Below are positions 41,553 through 50,842 of a DNA stretch of 64,000 nucleotides, one piece after another. The notes beneath the pieces were generated by a model. That model searched no databases and was not told where the DNA came from. It saw only the letters and a program-made list of their open reading frames with translations. A program made the translations under genes and the position numbers. Source of the stretch: Flavobacteriaceae bacterium (GTDB lineage Bacteria > Bacteroidota > Bacteroidia > Flavobacteriales > Flavobacteriaceae); assembly GCA_031277535.1 (NCBI GenBank), contig JAITMD010000008.1, positions 372,001 through 436,000 of the forward strand. The letters run 5' to 3'. How positions within the stretch are numbered: the first letter of the stretch is position 1; every line of letters begins with the position of its first letter.

Positions 41553-44039
41553 ATGAAGAATTTATTAGTACTAAGCTTGTTGTTGTTTACACATTTGACT
41601 TTTTCTCAAATAAAGGGTGTTGTACGAGATGATAAGGGAAAACCTATTAGCTATGCTACAATTATTGTAGAGCGTACGCAACAAGGGACGATAAGTAATG
41701 ATAAAGGACAATATGAATTATTACTTCAAAATGAAGGAGAATATAATTTAGTGTATCAGTTTTTGGGATATAAAACTGTGCGTAAAAAAATCAGCTATAA
41801 AAACACTCTTCAAGTAGTAGATGTTATATTACAAGAAGAAGAGTTTCAGTTAGATGATATCGTTATTAAAGTGGGAAAGAACCCTGCGGATGATATTATA
41901 CGTAAAGCCATAAAGAATAAAGGAAAGAATACAGTAGGTATGTCTTCTTATACGGCTGACTTTTATTCTAAAGGAGTGATAAAAACACTCAAACTCCCAA
42001 AGTTTTTACAAAACAAAATCACAGTGAATGATCAGAAGGCTATAGGGATGGATTCTATAGGTAAGGGAATGTTATATCTATCTGAGACTGTTTCTGAATT
42101 GAAATATCAGAAACCGAATAAATTAAAAGAGCATATTGTCGCTTCTAAAGTAAGTGGTAACGATAATGGGTATAGTTTTAATACTGCTGATGAATCTTTC
42201 TATGATTTCTATGACAATTATTTAAGTATAGCAGGTATTGGAACAAAACTAATTTCTCCTTTGGCAGATGCTGCATTTAGCTATTATAAATATAATTTGG
42301 AAGCAGTAATTAAAGATCAAGGTGTAGTAATTAATAAAGTAAAAGTAATACCTAAGTCTAAAGCCCAACCTGTATTTGAAGGAGATCTGTATTTAGTAGA
42401 AGAAACAGGTGCAATATATGGTGTAGATTTAAAGGTTAGTGGGATAAGTTTACAAGAGCCTATTATAGAAGAGATTAATATTAATCAAAATTTCTTTTAT
42501 AATGTTAGTAATAAAAGTTGGGTAAAACGCTCACAGAACATCGATTTGACCTTTGGAGCTTTAGGCGCTTCTATACAAGGGGTATTTTTAAGTGTATTCA
42601 ATAATTATAATTTTGAACCACAATTTACCCGTGCAACTTTTGACAAAGAGATTTTATCCTTTGCTAAGGATGTGAATAAACAAGATGATTCTTTTTGGAA
42701 TCGCAATCGCCTCTTTGCATTATCTGATGAAGAATTAAAGGACTATCACTTTAAAGATAGTGTTCGAGTTGTAAGAGATTCTCCAGCCTATAAAGATAGT
42801 ATTAGAGCTAAATACAATAAGTTTTCTGTAGAAGACGTATTAATGGGATATACGTACACAGGAAAAGATGATAGATATAAGTTGAGTTATGATGGTGTGA
42901 TAGGGATAGATCAAATAGGATTTAATACAGTACAAGGCTTTACTATGAATACTAATCTAAAGGCAACATTGTTTAGTAATGATAAAAAGTCTTATAGTAT
43001 AGCAAAGGTAAACTTTGATTATGGTTTTGCTTCTGATAGATTCCGTGCTTATGGACACCTGTATCATAAGTTTAATGATAAATCACAATCTTCGTTTTAT
43101 GTAAAAGGAGGAAGCCAAATTAAACAGTTTTATGGCGAAAATATTAATGAGTATATCAATACCGCTTTTTCTCTTTTAGCGCGAAAGAATTATGCTAAAT
43201 ATTATAATAATGAGGAATTGTATGTTGGGTATAGTGGAAAGTTTGTAGAAGAGGCTATTCTTATACATGCTGCAATGGGATATGAAGAACGTTCACCTTT
43301 GTTTAATAATGCCAATGGTTCTTTTTATCAAGGGAGTAGAGCATATACCTCAAATAATCCATTAGATCCTTATAATGATAAAAGTGCTGCAATAGATCTG
43401 CATCATCTGTATAAGTTTAAATTAGGAGTAGGATTGTCATTAGGGATGAAGTATATTACCTATCCTGATAAACGGGTGTATATGAGTAATAGGAAGTATC
43501 CTTCAATTAATTTACAATACGAGAAAGGGTTTGCAGGAAGTATTAATTCTTTAAATTATGATTTAATTGAGGTAAAGTTTAATCAGTTGGTACCTGTAAG
43601 TAATAAGGGTGAGTTAGATTATAATATTAAGTTTGGACACTACTTTGGAGGAGAGGGAATTTCATTTGTAGATCAAAAACATTTTGCAGGAAATCAGACA
43701 CATTTGAATATTAATAGAGATGAATTGTCTTATTTCAACTTGTTGCCTTATTATAGTTTAAGCACTAATAAGTCATATATGGAAACACATATAGAATATG
43801 ATTTTAAAGGATATTTAATCAATAAAATTCCTTTGTTGAGATGGACTGGTTGGAATGTTGTTGTAGGGTATCATAATGCAAGTACAACAGATAATAAACC
43901 TTATCAAGAGTTAACAGCAGGACTATCTAATTTTGGATTTGGTAAGATTAACTTTTTCCGTATAGATTATGTCCGTTCTTATTGGGGTACAAGTTTTGCC
44001 CAAGATGGAGTAATGATAGGATTTAAAAAGAGTTTTTAA
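41553..44039 (+). CDS. DUF5686 outer-membrane protein with carboxypeptidase-regulatory-like domain
   Basis: An 828-residue protein. After a signal peptide (ending LTFSQ), residues 19-95 form a CarboxypepD_reg-like domain (IKGVVRDDKGKPISYATIIV, GYKTVRKKISY), as at the N-terminus of TonB-dependent receptors. The rest is the DUF5686 region (NPADDIIRKAIKNKG, AIYGVDLKVSG) with many amphipathic strands, ending GVMIGFKKSF with a terminal Phe typical of outer-membrane barrels. It lacks a TonB-plug domain. It follows the PadR group by about 220 nt and ends in a shared terminator with pheS. Confidence 0.88.
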   Translation: MKNLLVLSLLLFTHLTFSQIKGVVRDDKGKPISYATIIVERTQQGTISNDKGQYELLLQNEGEYNLVYQFLGYKTVRKKISYKNTLQVVDVILQEEEFQLDDIVIKVGKNPADDIIRKAIKNKGKNTVGMSSYTADFYSKGVIKTLKLPKFLQNKITVNDQKAIGMDSIGKGMLYLSETVSELKYQKPNKLKEHIVASKVSGNDNGYSFNTADESFYDFYDNYLSIAGIGTKLISPLADAAFSYYKYNLEAVIKDQGVVINKVKVIPKSKAQPVFEGDLYLVEETGAIYGVDLKVSGISLQEPIIEEININQNFFYNVSNKSWVKRSQNIDLTFGALGASIQGVFLSVFNNYNFEPQFTRATFDKEILSFAKDVNKQDDSFWNRNRLFALSDEELKDYHFKDSVRVVRDSPAYKDSIRAKYNKFSVEDVLMGYTYTGKDDRYKLSYDGVIGIDQIGFNTVQGFTMNTNLKATLFSNDKKSYSIAKVNFDYGFASDRFRAYGHLYHKFNDKSQSSFYVKGGSQIKQFYGENINEYINTAFSLLARKNYAKYYNNEELYVGYSGKFVEEAILIHAAMGYEERSPLFNNANGSFYQGSRAYTSNNPLDPYNDKSAAIDLHHLYKFKLGVGLSLGMKYITYPDKRVYMSNRKYPSINLQYEKGFAGSINSLNYDLIEVKFNQLVPVSNKGELDYNIKFGHYFGGEGISFVDQKHFAGNQTHLNINRDELSYFNLLPYYSLSTNKSYMETHIEYDFKGYLINKIPLLRWTGWNVVVGYHNASTTDNKPYQELTAGLSNFGFGKINFFRIDYVRSYWGTSFAQDGVMIGFKKSF

Positions 44040-44042
44040 AAT

Positions 44043-44073
44043 AAAGAAGCCACATCATTGATGTGGCTTCTTT
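44043..44073. terminator. Bidirectional terminator between DUF5686 and pheS
   Basis: AAAGAAGCCACATCA and TGATGTGGCTTCTTT are fully complementary; T-rich tracts lie on both sides. It stands between convergent genes, 3 nt after one stop and 17 nt after the other. Confidence 0.88.
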
Positions 44074-44090
44074 TATTGTATAGCTTCTAA

Positions 44091-45107
44091 TTAGAAGTTT
44101 GATTTGAATTGCTCTAAGAAACGAACATCGTTTTCAAAGAACATACGAATATCTCCGATTTGATATAATAGCATTGCAATACGTTCAATTCCCATTCCGA
44201 AAGCAAAACCACTGAATTCATTAGGATCAATGTTACAGTTTTTAAGAACGTTTGGATCAACCATACCACAACCTCCAATTTCTAACCATCCAGTACCTTT
44301 GGTAATACGATAATCAGTTTCTGTTTTTAATCCCCAATAGATATCTACCTCAGCACTTGGTTCTGTAAATGGGAAGTATGATGGACGTAAACGTATTTTA
44401 GATTTTCCAAACATTTCTTTAGTGAAGTGTAGTAAGGTTTGCTTTAAATCTGCAAATGAAACATCTTTGTCAATATATAATCCCTCTACTTGATGGAATA
44501 TACAATGTGAACGAGAAGATATTGCTTCGTTTCTAAATACACGTCCAGGAGAAATTGTTCTCAATGGAGGAGTGTTTTTTTCCATATAACGAACTTGTAC
44601 AGATGATGTATGTGTACGAAGTAAGTGCTCTGGATTTGTTTGTACGAAGAAAGTATCTTGCATGTCACGAGCTGGGTGATATGCTGGAAAGTTCAATGCC
44701 TCAAAGTTATGCCAATCATCCTCAATTTCAGGCCCTTCAGATATGTTAAAACCAATATTATTAAAGATATCAACTATTTGGTTTTTTACTAAAGAGATTG
44801 GGTGTCTTGATCCGATTTCTAAAGGATATCCAGGACGTGTTAAATCACCATATAGACCTTGTACGTCTGTAGATTCTAATGCGTCTTGGATAGATTTTAC
44901 TTTATTCTCAACCGTGTTTTTCAATAAATTGATAGCTTGACCAAAGTCTTTCTTTTGCTCATTAGGCACTGTTTTAAAGTGTGCAAATAAGTCATTTAAA
45001 ATACCTTTTTTCGAAAGAAATTTAATTCTGAATGCTTCAAGCGTCTCTTTGTTATCGGTAGTAAACTGTTCCGCTTCACCGATGTACTCTTTTATTTTAT
45101 CTATCAT
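44091..45107 (-). CDS. pheS: Phenylalanine-tRNA ligase alpha subunit
   Basis: A 338-residue class II synthetase subunit. The N-terminal coiled coil (about 1-85) binds t[22 protein letters not shown] and RDMQDTFFV follow; motif 2 ([23 protein letters not shown]) and motif 3 ([16 protein letters not shown]) are intact. It charges tRNA-Phe as an alpha2-beta2 enzyme; pheT is not in this window, which is common where the two genes are unlinked. It has a clear -7 promoter and no leader peptide. Confidence 0.97.
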   Translation of the reverse strand: MIDKIKEYIGEAEQFTTDNKETLEAFRIKFLSKKGILNDLFAHFKTVPNEQKKDFGQAINLLKNTVENKVKSIQDALESTDVQGLYGDLTRPGYPLEIGSRHPISLVKNQIVDIFNNIGFNISEGPEIEDDWHNFEALNFPAYHPARDMQDTFFVQTNPEHLLRTHTSSVQVRYMEKNTPPLRTISPGRVFRNEAISSRSHCIFHQVEGLYIDKDVSFADLKQTLLHFTKEMFGKSKIRLRPSYFPFTEPSAEVDIYWGLKTETDYRITKGTGWLEIGGCGMVDPNVLKNCNIDPNEFSGFAFGMGIERIAMLLYQIGDIRMFFENDVRFLEQFKSNF

Positions 45108-45126
45108 TTTAAGTAAAAGTAAAAAG

Positions 45127-45134
45127 CAAATTTA
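45127..45134 (-). promoter_or_regulatory. Promoter -7 element for pheS
   Basis: TAAATTTG on the minus strand, exact TAnnTTTG, 19 nt before the ATG at 45107. Confidence 0.55.
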
Positions 45135-45194
45135 CTGCTTTTCGATTAGACATAAAATTTAAAAACCTTAAATTTTACTTATATAACCTTGATA

Positions 45195-45551
45195 TTATTC
45201 AATATATCCTGATTCTAAAAAATAATGTACAATTGCTTCCTTCATTAGTACACTTTGTTCCCCTGCTTTTAGTGGAGGTAGTTGTTCTTTTATATTATAA
45301 TGTGGCCAACCATCATTATCAAAGTGTGCAAATTCGTAATAACCATAAGGTTCTAATAGTCGGCAAATAGCAATATGCATTAAATTTACTTTGTCGTCTT
45401 TCTTATATCTTTTCTTGATTTTACCAAGTTCTTGTACTCCAATTAAGTATATAATAGCTTCTAAGTCTAATGTATCACCTTCACCGAAACGATCTGATAT
45501 TTTTGAAACTAAGGTATCCCACCTCTGTTTTAATTGTTCGTCTCTTGCCAT
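45195..45551 (-). CDS. Conserved hypothetical cytosolic protein
   Basis: A 118-residue protein with no signal or membrane segment. Features: RWDTLVSKISDRFGEGDTLD, AIIYLIGVQELG, LMHIAICRLLEPYGYYEF and GWPHYNIKEQLP. It looks like a compact folded domain and I believe it is conserved in Flavobacteriaceae, but I cannot name a family. It has its own promoter 20 nt upstream and may be followed by read-through into pheS, 87 nt away. Confidence 0.75.
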   Translation of the reverse strand: MARDEQLKQRWDTLVSKISDRFGEGDTLDLEAIIYLIGVQELGKIKKRYKKDDKVNLMHIAICRLLEPYGYYEFAHFDNDGWPHYNIKEQLPPLKAGEQSVLMKEAIVHYFLESGYIE

Positions 45552-45571
45552 AAAAATGTTTTATAAGTTGA

Positions 45572-45579
45572 CAAAGATA
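45572..45579 (-). promoter_or_regulatory. Promoter -7 element for the 118-residue protein gene
   Basis: TATCTTTG on the minus strand, exact TAnnTTTG, 20 nt before the ATG at 45551. On the other strand TATCTTCG (about 45608-45615), one base off, may serve the CvpA gene. Confidence 0.5.
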
Positions 45580-45636
45580 CGATTTAGTATAGTTTACAGA
45601 AAAATAATATCTTCGCACCTCCAAAAAGAAAGAGAT

Positions 45637-46176
45637 ATGTTTTTAGATTGTTTAGTAGTAATAGCATTAGGGTTTGGCGTATACAAAGGAATGACTCAAG
45701 GTTTTTTTGTTTCCTTAGCCTCTTTTTTGTCTTTGATGATAGGAACGATTGGTGCACTAAAATTTTCTAATTTAATCAAAGACTTTCTGTATAATAGTTT
45801 AGGTTGGGATTCAAAGTTTGTGCCTGTTATGGCTTTTGTATTAGCTTTTTTCTTAGCTGTATTCCTTACAAGACTATTGGCAAAGTTTATAACAAAAATG
45901 TTTGAGGCAGTAATGTTAGGTTTGGTTAATCGCCTATTGGGTATATTATTTCAATTTTTACTAACTTCTTTTATGGTATGTTTGGTCTTGTCCATGTTTG
46001 ATGAAATAAATATCAATCATTTTTTAGCAAGTGAAGAGACTTTGAACACCTCTACTGCTTATCGTATGTATCAGTCGATATCACAAGATATTTGGCCAAG
46101 TGTATTTCAAATGGTGAAACATTTATTTGAAAAAAGCGTAGATGTTATAACAACAACTACGCCTGTGTCTGCTTAA
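45637..46176 (+). CDS. CvpA family membrane protein
   Basis: A 179-residue protein from ATG 45637; the frame is open further upstream but that part lies over the opposite-strand gene and its promoter. Four membrane helices: CLVVIALGFGVYKGMTQGFFVSLASFLSLMIG, then FVPVMAFVLAFFLAVFLTRLLAKFI and a third and fourth in the second half. The N-terminal GxxKGxxxGF segment is the CvpA signature. E. coli CvpA is linked to colicin V export and envelope stress; its mechanism is unclear. Its stop overlaps the convergent batE stop by 4 nt. Confidence 0.88.
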   Translation: MFLDCLVVIALGFGVYKGMTQGFFVSLASFLSLMIGTIGALKFSNLIKDFLYNSLGWDSKFVPVMAFVLAFFLAVFLTRLLAKFITKMFEAVMLGLVNRLLGILFQFLLTSFMVCLVLSMFDEININHFLASEETLNTSTAYRMYQSISQDIWPSVFQMVKHLFEKSVDVITTTTPVSA

Positions 46177-46934
46177 ATTTCTTTTACAGTATTTTTTTCA
46201 ATCCAACCCTCTTCTTGGTTATCTAATCGTACTTTTATCCAAAGTGCTTTTGTTTCTAAGATATATACTTTGGTTCCACCATGTAATTCTTTTAGTGATT
46301 TAGAAGTGTTTTTGGCCTCTTCTTTTAGATTTACTTTTGGTTCAAATATAATAGCAGGGGGAGTTCTATCATTGTAATTTGCTTCAAAATTTGCAGCATA
46401 TAAACTACCAGCAAACAATAATACTCCAATTGCCATTACCGAAAAGCTAATACGTTTTACAGTTGCATTATTTGCAAGAAAATATACAATAAAGCATCCT
46501 AATATCGAAAAAGCAATTCCTGTTGCAGTTTTAGCCCATCCATCAGAAGTTAATCTTTTTAAGGATTGATGTATGATATCTTGCTTATCATATTCTTTTA
46601 CAATACTAATATCATCTTTCAAGTCTTTTTGAGCAAAGTTTAGATTTATTGCAATGCTCTTATTGTTAGGATCAAGTTTTAAAGCCTTTTCATAATAATA
46701 GATGGCATTAACGATGTCTCTTGTTTTAAAATAAGCATTTGCTAAATTAAAATATAGTTCAGGAGAATTGTCTACTCGATCAGCAATAAGTTGATACTCT
46801 TTTACTGCATCAGTAAAATGTTCTTTATCAAAAGTATTGTTGGCGTGTTCAAAATCTTTTTGCCAATTGCTTTCTTGTGCATGTACAAATAAAGTAAAAA
46901 AGAATGCAATGCTATATATAATATACTTTGTCAT
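46173..46934 (-). CDS. batE: BatE: TPR and SH3-type protein
   Basis: A 253-residue protein: signal peptide (ending FVHAQ), TPR repeats at about 25-105 (SPELYFNLANAYFKTRDIVNAIYYYEKALKLDPN), two membrane helices (about 136-180), and a C-terminal SH3-like domain (LHGGTKVYILETKALWIKVRLDNQEEGWIEKN). This is the Bacteroidota BatE layout and it lies at the 3' end of the Bat operon. It probably acts as a scaffold at the inner membrane or periplasm. Confidence 0.9.
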   Translation of the reverse strand: MTKYIIYSIAFFFTLFVHAQESNWQKDFEHANNTFDKEHFTDAVKEYQLIADRVDNSPELYFNLANAYFKTRDIVNAIYYYEKALKLDPNNKSIAINLNFAQKDLKDDISIVKEYDKQDIIHQSLKRLTSDGWAKTATGIAFSILGCFIVYFLANNATVKRISFSVMAIGVLLFAGSLYAANFEANYNDRTPPAIIFEPKVNLKEEAKNTSKSLKELHGGTKVYILETKALWIKVRLDNQEEGWIEKNTVKEI

Positions 46935-46936
46935 AA

Positions 46937-48697
46937 CTATTTGAATTGTTTTTCTAATTGACTAATTACTTGAATAGCTGTTTCATAGTCTTTATTCATT
47001 TCTACTTGCTCTGTTGGTGTGTAACGTGCCCACTCACATGCATTTTTAAGTAACATAAACGACTCTATACCATCTTCTGCAATATTGCGTTGTCTAAGTA
47101 TCTCTTCAATATTTTCGTTGCTCATTTCACTTGTTTCAATGTTTAACTTTGCTTTTAAAAAGTTGTGTAAACATTTTTCTAATGCTTCATAGAACAAAGT
47201 TTTGTCTGTAATATGTTTTTTAGCATTCGATAAGTATTTACGAGCCAATTTATTGTTTTGTCTAAGTCTGTTACCTGTTATATCTCCTGCTAATTTTCGT
47301 TTTTGATTAATAAATATCACAAACAAAGGCATCGCTAAGAATGGTAATATACTTAAGATATAGAATAATGTTGATTTCCAATACTTACTACTGTATGCTT
47401 CTATGATAGTTGCTTTTTTAGCATTTTTCTGAAACACTTCTGTATTAGATATTGTATCTGTACCCTTTGTTTCTTTATTAGTAGGTAACAATGGTCCATC
47501 TAAGACATTAATTTTAATCGTATCTGTTTGTATTGTTTTGTACGTTTTGCTTTCTAAGTCAAAATAAGAAAAAGACATCGGTTCTATAGCATATGTTCCT
47601 TTGTATTGAGGAATAATGGTGTATTTATTCGTTCTTTTTCCTTGTAGCCCAAAAACACCAGGGTTTAGTTGTTCTGCGTATTCAGGGTCATATACTTCTA
47701 AGGCAGAATGAGCAATAGGAGTTGGTATAGTTGCTAAGTTTAAGTTCCCTTTTCCTGCAACTGATACAGTAAGAGTGAAAGGTTCACCTGCTTTTAATTC
47801 TTTTTTAGAAGGGACTGCTTGAAACGTATATTGTCCAACTCCTCCATTAAAATCTGCAGGACGTCCATGTTCTGGTAATTCTCTTACATTAACAGCTAAT
47901 TTATTTGTACTATATTCTTGCTCCATATAGCCATATTCAGGATAACCAAAAAAATCTCTTCTTCCAGTTGGCACTTCGGCTTGTATAATTAGGGAAAGAG
48001 GTTTTATAATTAACTGTCCTGTTTCTTGAGGCATTAAAACTTCTTGCTTGATTACAACATAATGATAATCTTGCCCTCTGTATTTTCCTTGTTTTACTTG
48101 TGGTTGTTGAGGCTGTTCTACACTATAAGTCCAAAATTTGTCATAGGTAGGAAATTCTTTTCCTCTATATCCAGAGATTCCAACACTAAAGTATAATTTA
48201 TAAGTTAAGGTAATAGGCTCATTTAAGTAAGGGTTATTTTTAGATAATTCCGCTACTAAATGAATTCGATCCAAAGCATTTTGTTGTGCTTCATTTATCC
48301 TTTGTCTTGGATCAGGGCGATTAATTGCATCGGTAACAGTGATTGTTATAGGTTGCGTTTTATATACTTGGTCTTCTATTACTATTGAAGCAGCTCCAAT
48401 AGTAAATCTCCCCTTGTTTTTAGGTTGCAAAAGGTAAGTGAAGGCTTTGCTCATTGAGCGTCTTCCATTTATCCAAGTTTGACTTACAGATTGACCAGGC
48501 CCTGCTACAACTACAAAACCATCAAAACGTGGAGGCTGAAAGTTATCTCCATCCCCATTCATTGAAAACTCAATTTGTATTACATCATTTAAAGGAATAG
48601 ATTCCTTACTAACGTTTGCCTGGAATGTTATCTGAGACCAAATTATTTGGCTACAAATCAAGCAGAGAAATAAGATAAAATTGCGTAATGTTTTCAT
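46937..48697 (-). CDS. batD: BatD
   Basis: A 586-residue BatD (oxygen-tolerance) protein: signal peptide (ending CSQIIWSQ), then a long beta-rich periplasmic part (FQANVSKESIPLNDVIQIEFSMNGDGDNFQPPRFDGFVVVAGP; AGEPFTLTVSVAGKGNLNLATIPTP), a membrane helix near 440-460 (LFYILSILPFLAMPLFVIFI) and a cytosolic tail. The function of BatD is not firmly known; the Bat system is tied to oxidative-stress tolerance and, with MoxR ATPases, to protein maturation. It is 2 nt from batE. Confidence 0.93.
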   Translation of the reverse strand: MKTLRNFILFLCLICSQIIWSQITFQANVSKESIPLNDVIQIEFSMNGDGDNFQPPRFDGFVVVAGPGQSVSQTWINGRRSMSKAFTYLLQPKNKGRFTIGAASIVIEDQVYKTQPITITVTDAINRPDPRQRINEAQQNALDRIHLVAELSKNNPYLNEPITLTYKLYFSVGISGYRGKEFPTYDKFWTYSVEQPQQPQVKQGKYRGQDYHYVVIKQEVLMPQETGQLIIKPLSLIIQAEVPTGRRDFFGYPEYGYMEQEYSTNKLAVNVRELPEHGRPADFNGGVGQYTFQAVPSKKELKAGEPFTLTVSVAGKGNLNLATIPTPIAHSALEVYDPEYAEQLNPGVFGLQGKRTNKYTIIPQYKGTYAIEPMSFSYFDLESKTYKTIQTDTIKINVLDGPLLPTNKETKGTDTISNTEVFQKNAKKATIIEAYSSKYWKSTLFYILSILPFLAMPLFVIFINQKRKLAGDITGNRLRQNNKLARKYLSNAKKHITDKTLFYEALEKCLHNFLKAKLNIETSEMSNENIEEILRQRNIAEDGIESFMLLKNACEWARYTPTEQVEMNKDYETAIQVISQLEKQFK

Positions 48698-48763
48698 TTA
48701 TATATTCTGTTACCAGTCTTTGGTTTTAGTCATTTATAAGGTGTAAAGATTCAAAAGTGTGAA

Positions 48764-49945
48764 CTAATCTGTTACTTGTATAGTGATACTCTTTGTTATA
48801 ATAGTCTTGTATTTCTTAATCTTGGGATCAAAGTAAGAGAATTCTATTGGATTTATTACAAAATTTCCAGTCTCTTGTGGAATAAAAGTATAAGTATTGT
48901 TTTTTGTACCCACTATTCTATTCTCTACAACATCTATTTGCTTTTCTTCAGTTGGTTTTGGAGTTTCCTGCATTGTTGTTGTAAGAAGTGGCATCTCCAA
49001 AAGGTATAGATTACCTTCACCACTTACTTGTACCTTAACGTTCAGTGTTTCTCCCTTCTTTATTTGTAATACAGTAGGTACAACTTTAAGATCAAAAGTG
49101 CCTACAGCATTTAGAAATTGCTTTGGTTTATTATCTTTAGGTAGGGCTAATGTACGTATGGTAACCTCTTGAGAGGTAAGATAAATATTATTTAAACTAT
49201 CTAAATGAGTGAAATGAGCGGAAAGATCTTTTTTTATAGGAGTTGCTTTAAGTTGAATTTCAACTGATTCGGGAGGTATTGTTCTAATAACTTCATCTTC
49301 TTTTAAATAAACAAGTTCTACAGAAATAGTATATGAATAGAATTCTTCTCCATTGAATAACGTTTTAGAATATTCATCGCTTTTTTCAATATCCATTGGT
49401 GGATTTATATAATAATTATACGGTAAGGTAGATATTTGATATATTGGAGCTTTTGTTAATATTTTATAGGTAAGTATTGAAAGTTCGTTTTTATATATAG
49501 TTTGATTGCTTAATTCTACTGTAAAATGAATATTATTTAGTAATTCAGGTTTTTTAATTTTTATATTTAACGGTTTGGTTTTATAACTTTTCCGTCCTAT
49601 TTTAAACTCAGCTTCCTCAATTGTAGAAACTCCTTGTTTTTTAGGCAATAATTGATAATAATAGTTGTATGCTATATGTTTTCTTTTTTTATCATCATTT
49701 TTGAAAGTTATTTGATAAGACTCACCTTTACGTATAATAGTAAAATCGTTAAATACAGGAGGATTGAAATCCATAGTCTCTTTTGCTGAATTTTCACTAA
49801 AATATGAAGCTGTAAAAGATACTTCAATGTGTTTATTCAAAGGAACACTATCTTTTTTTACAGTAGCCTCAAAGCTTACCTGTGCAACAGCAACCTGTGC
49901 ACAAACAAAAGCAATGAATAGTATGTAATAACGCAGTGTTCTCAT
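48764..49945 (-). CDS. Second BatD-like protein, lacking the C-terminal membrane part
   Basis: A 393-residue paralogue of the adjacent BatD. It has a signal peptide (ending VAVAQ), FEATVKKDSVPLNKHIEVSF (compare the same region of BatD), FNPPVFNDFTIIRKGE and KKGETLNVKVQVSGEGNLYLLEMP, then the final beta-domain ITKSITIQVTD. It stops where BatD continues to its membrane helix, so it would be soluble in the periplasm. Whether it is a truncated duplicate or a specialised partner is unclear. It sits 13 nt after batC and 66 nt before batD. Confidence 0.85.
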   Translation of the reverse strand: MRTLRYYILFIAFVCAQVAVAQVSFEATVKKDSVPLNKHIEVSFTASYFSENSAKETMDFNPPVFNDFTIIRKGESYQITFKNDDKKRKHIAYNYYYQLLPKKQGVSTIEEAEFKIGRKSYKTKPLNIKIKKPELLNNIHFTVELSNQTIYKNELSILTYKILTKAPIYQISTLPYNYYINPPMDIEKSDEYSKTLFNGEEFYSYTISVELVYLKEDEVIRTIPPESVEIQLKATPIKKDLSAHFTHLDSLNNIYLTSQEVTIRTLALPKDNKPKQFLNAVGTFDLKVVPTVLQIKKGETLNVKVQVSGEGNLYLLEMPLLTTTMQETPKPTEEKQIDVVENRIVGTKNNTYTFIPQETGNFVINPIEFSYFDPKIKKYKTIITKSITIQVTD

Positions 49946-49958
49946 AGATTAGATGCTA

Positions 49959-50816
49959 TTACCAGTCTTTTTTACGTTGAGTTGTAGCAGTTCCTTGTTC
50001 TTTTCCTTTTTCTCCTTTTTTGTTTTTATTGATTAAGCGTTGTTGTACCGCTTTTTCATCTCTGTTTACAGCATCTAACAGACGATCCATTTGTTCTTTA
50101 GATTGTTGTTGTTTCTTCTGCTCTGGAGTTTGTGGTTTGTCTTTAGGTTGATCTTTTTGATCTTCCTTATTGTCACCACCATTATCTTTTTTGTCTTTGT
50201 TAGGATCCTTACCGTCTTTATTATCCTTGTTCTGATCCTTATTGTCTTTGTTGTCCTTATTCTGATCTTTATTGTCTTTGTTTTGATCCTTATTGTCTTT
50301 ATTGTCCTTGTTATCTTTATTTTGATCTTTGTTATCCTTATTATCCTTATTATCCTTATTGTCTTTGTTGTCTTTATTTTGATCAGGATTTTCTTTATTC
50401 GATTTTTTAGCAACAGCGTAATTATAACGCGTTTCATCGTCTTTCGGATTGTTGCGCAAAGCATTTTTATAGGCATTTTCTGCTGCGCTATAATTTTTGT
50501 CTTTCATATAGGCATTACCTAAATTATGGTAAGCCTGATGCTTTTCTTCTTTTGTTTTAGCTTTTTGTACTGCACGCAAATAAGCAGTTTCCGCCTCTTT
50601 GTTTAATTTTTGTTTGTACAGTGAGTTTCCCATATTATAATCTGCAGTAGCCTTTTCGGTTGCTTTAGAATTCGCAATTCGATAGGATGCCTCCGCAGAA
50701 GTATAATTTTTATGTTGGTAGCCTTCATTTCCCTTACTTAGTGCACGACCTACTGATTGTGCAAATGAAGTGAATGAAAAAAGCAGTAGTATTGTTATAT
50801 AGAGAATATTCTTCAT
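49959..50816 (-). CDS. batC: BatC: TPR protein with a long Asp-Asn-Lys-rich tract
   Basis: A 285-residue protein: signal peptide (ending SFAQ), TPR repeats (about 25-135, including AYHNLGNAYMKDKNYSAAENAYKNALRNNPKDDETRYNYA), then low-complexity repeats of DNK and DQNK (about 145-212) and a basic/Gln-rich tail. Family BatC proteins have a variable charged linker after the TPRs, but this one is unusually regular. It lies between batB and the extra batD, as in the usual batABCDE order. Confidence 0.9.
   Translation of the reverse strand: MKNILYITILLLFSFTSFAQSVGRALSKGNEGYQHKNYTSAEASYRIANSKATEKATADYNMGNSLYKQKLNKEAETAYLRAVQKAKTKEEKHQAYHNLGNAYMKDKNYSAAENAYKNALRNNPKDDETRYNYAVAKKSNKENPDQNKDNKDNKDNKDNKDNKDQNKDNKDNKDNKDQNKDNKDQNKDNKDNKDQNKDNKDGKDPNKDKKDNGGDNKEDQKDQPKDKPQTPEQKKQQQSKEQMDRLLDAVNRDEKAVQQRLINKNKKGEKGKEQGTATTQRKKDW
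50181..50384 (-). repeat. Coding tandem repeat of DNK/DQNK units within batC
   Basis: The codons repeat GAC/GAT-AAT/AAC-AAG/AAA with interspersed CAG/CAA-AAT-AAA units, about 20 copies. At the DNA level units of 9 and 12 nt recur. Such a tract is prone to slippage and copy number is likely to differ between strains; unit sizes are multiples of three, so the frame is kept. Confidence 0.8.
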
Positions 50817-50842
50817 AAGTACTTTAAATAATCAGTTTACAT

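Noticed and set aside
45391..45636. An N-terminal extension of the CvpA-family protein
   Set aside because: It lies over the opposite-strand gene and its promoter, and the CvpA signature begins at the internal ATG 45637.
50181..50384. Regular short repeats that could be mistaken for a CRISPR array
   Set aside because: Units are 9-12 nt, have no spacers and are in frame in batC.
50091..50522. A long open frame on the plus strand opposite batC, rich in Ile, Leu, Phe and Val
   Set aside because: It is the antisense reading of the Asp/Asn/Lys repeats of batC; the composition follows from the repeats and there is no start region or family match.
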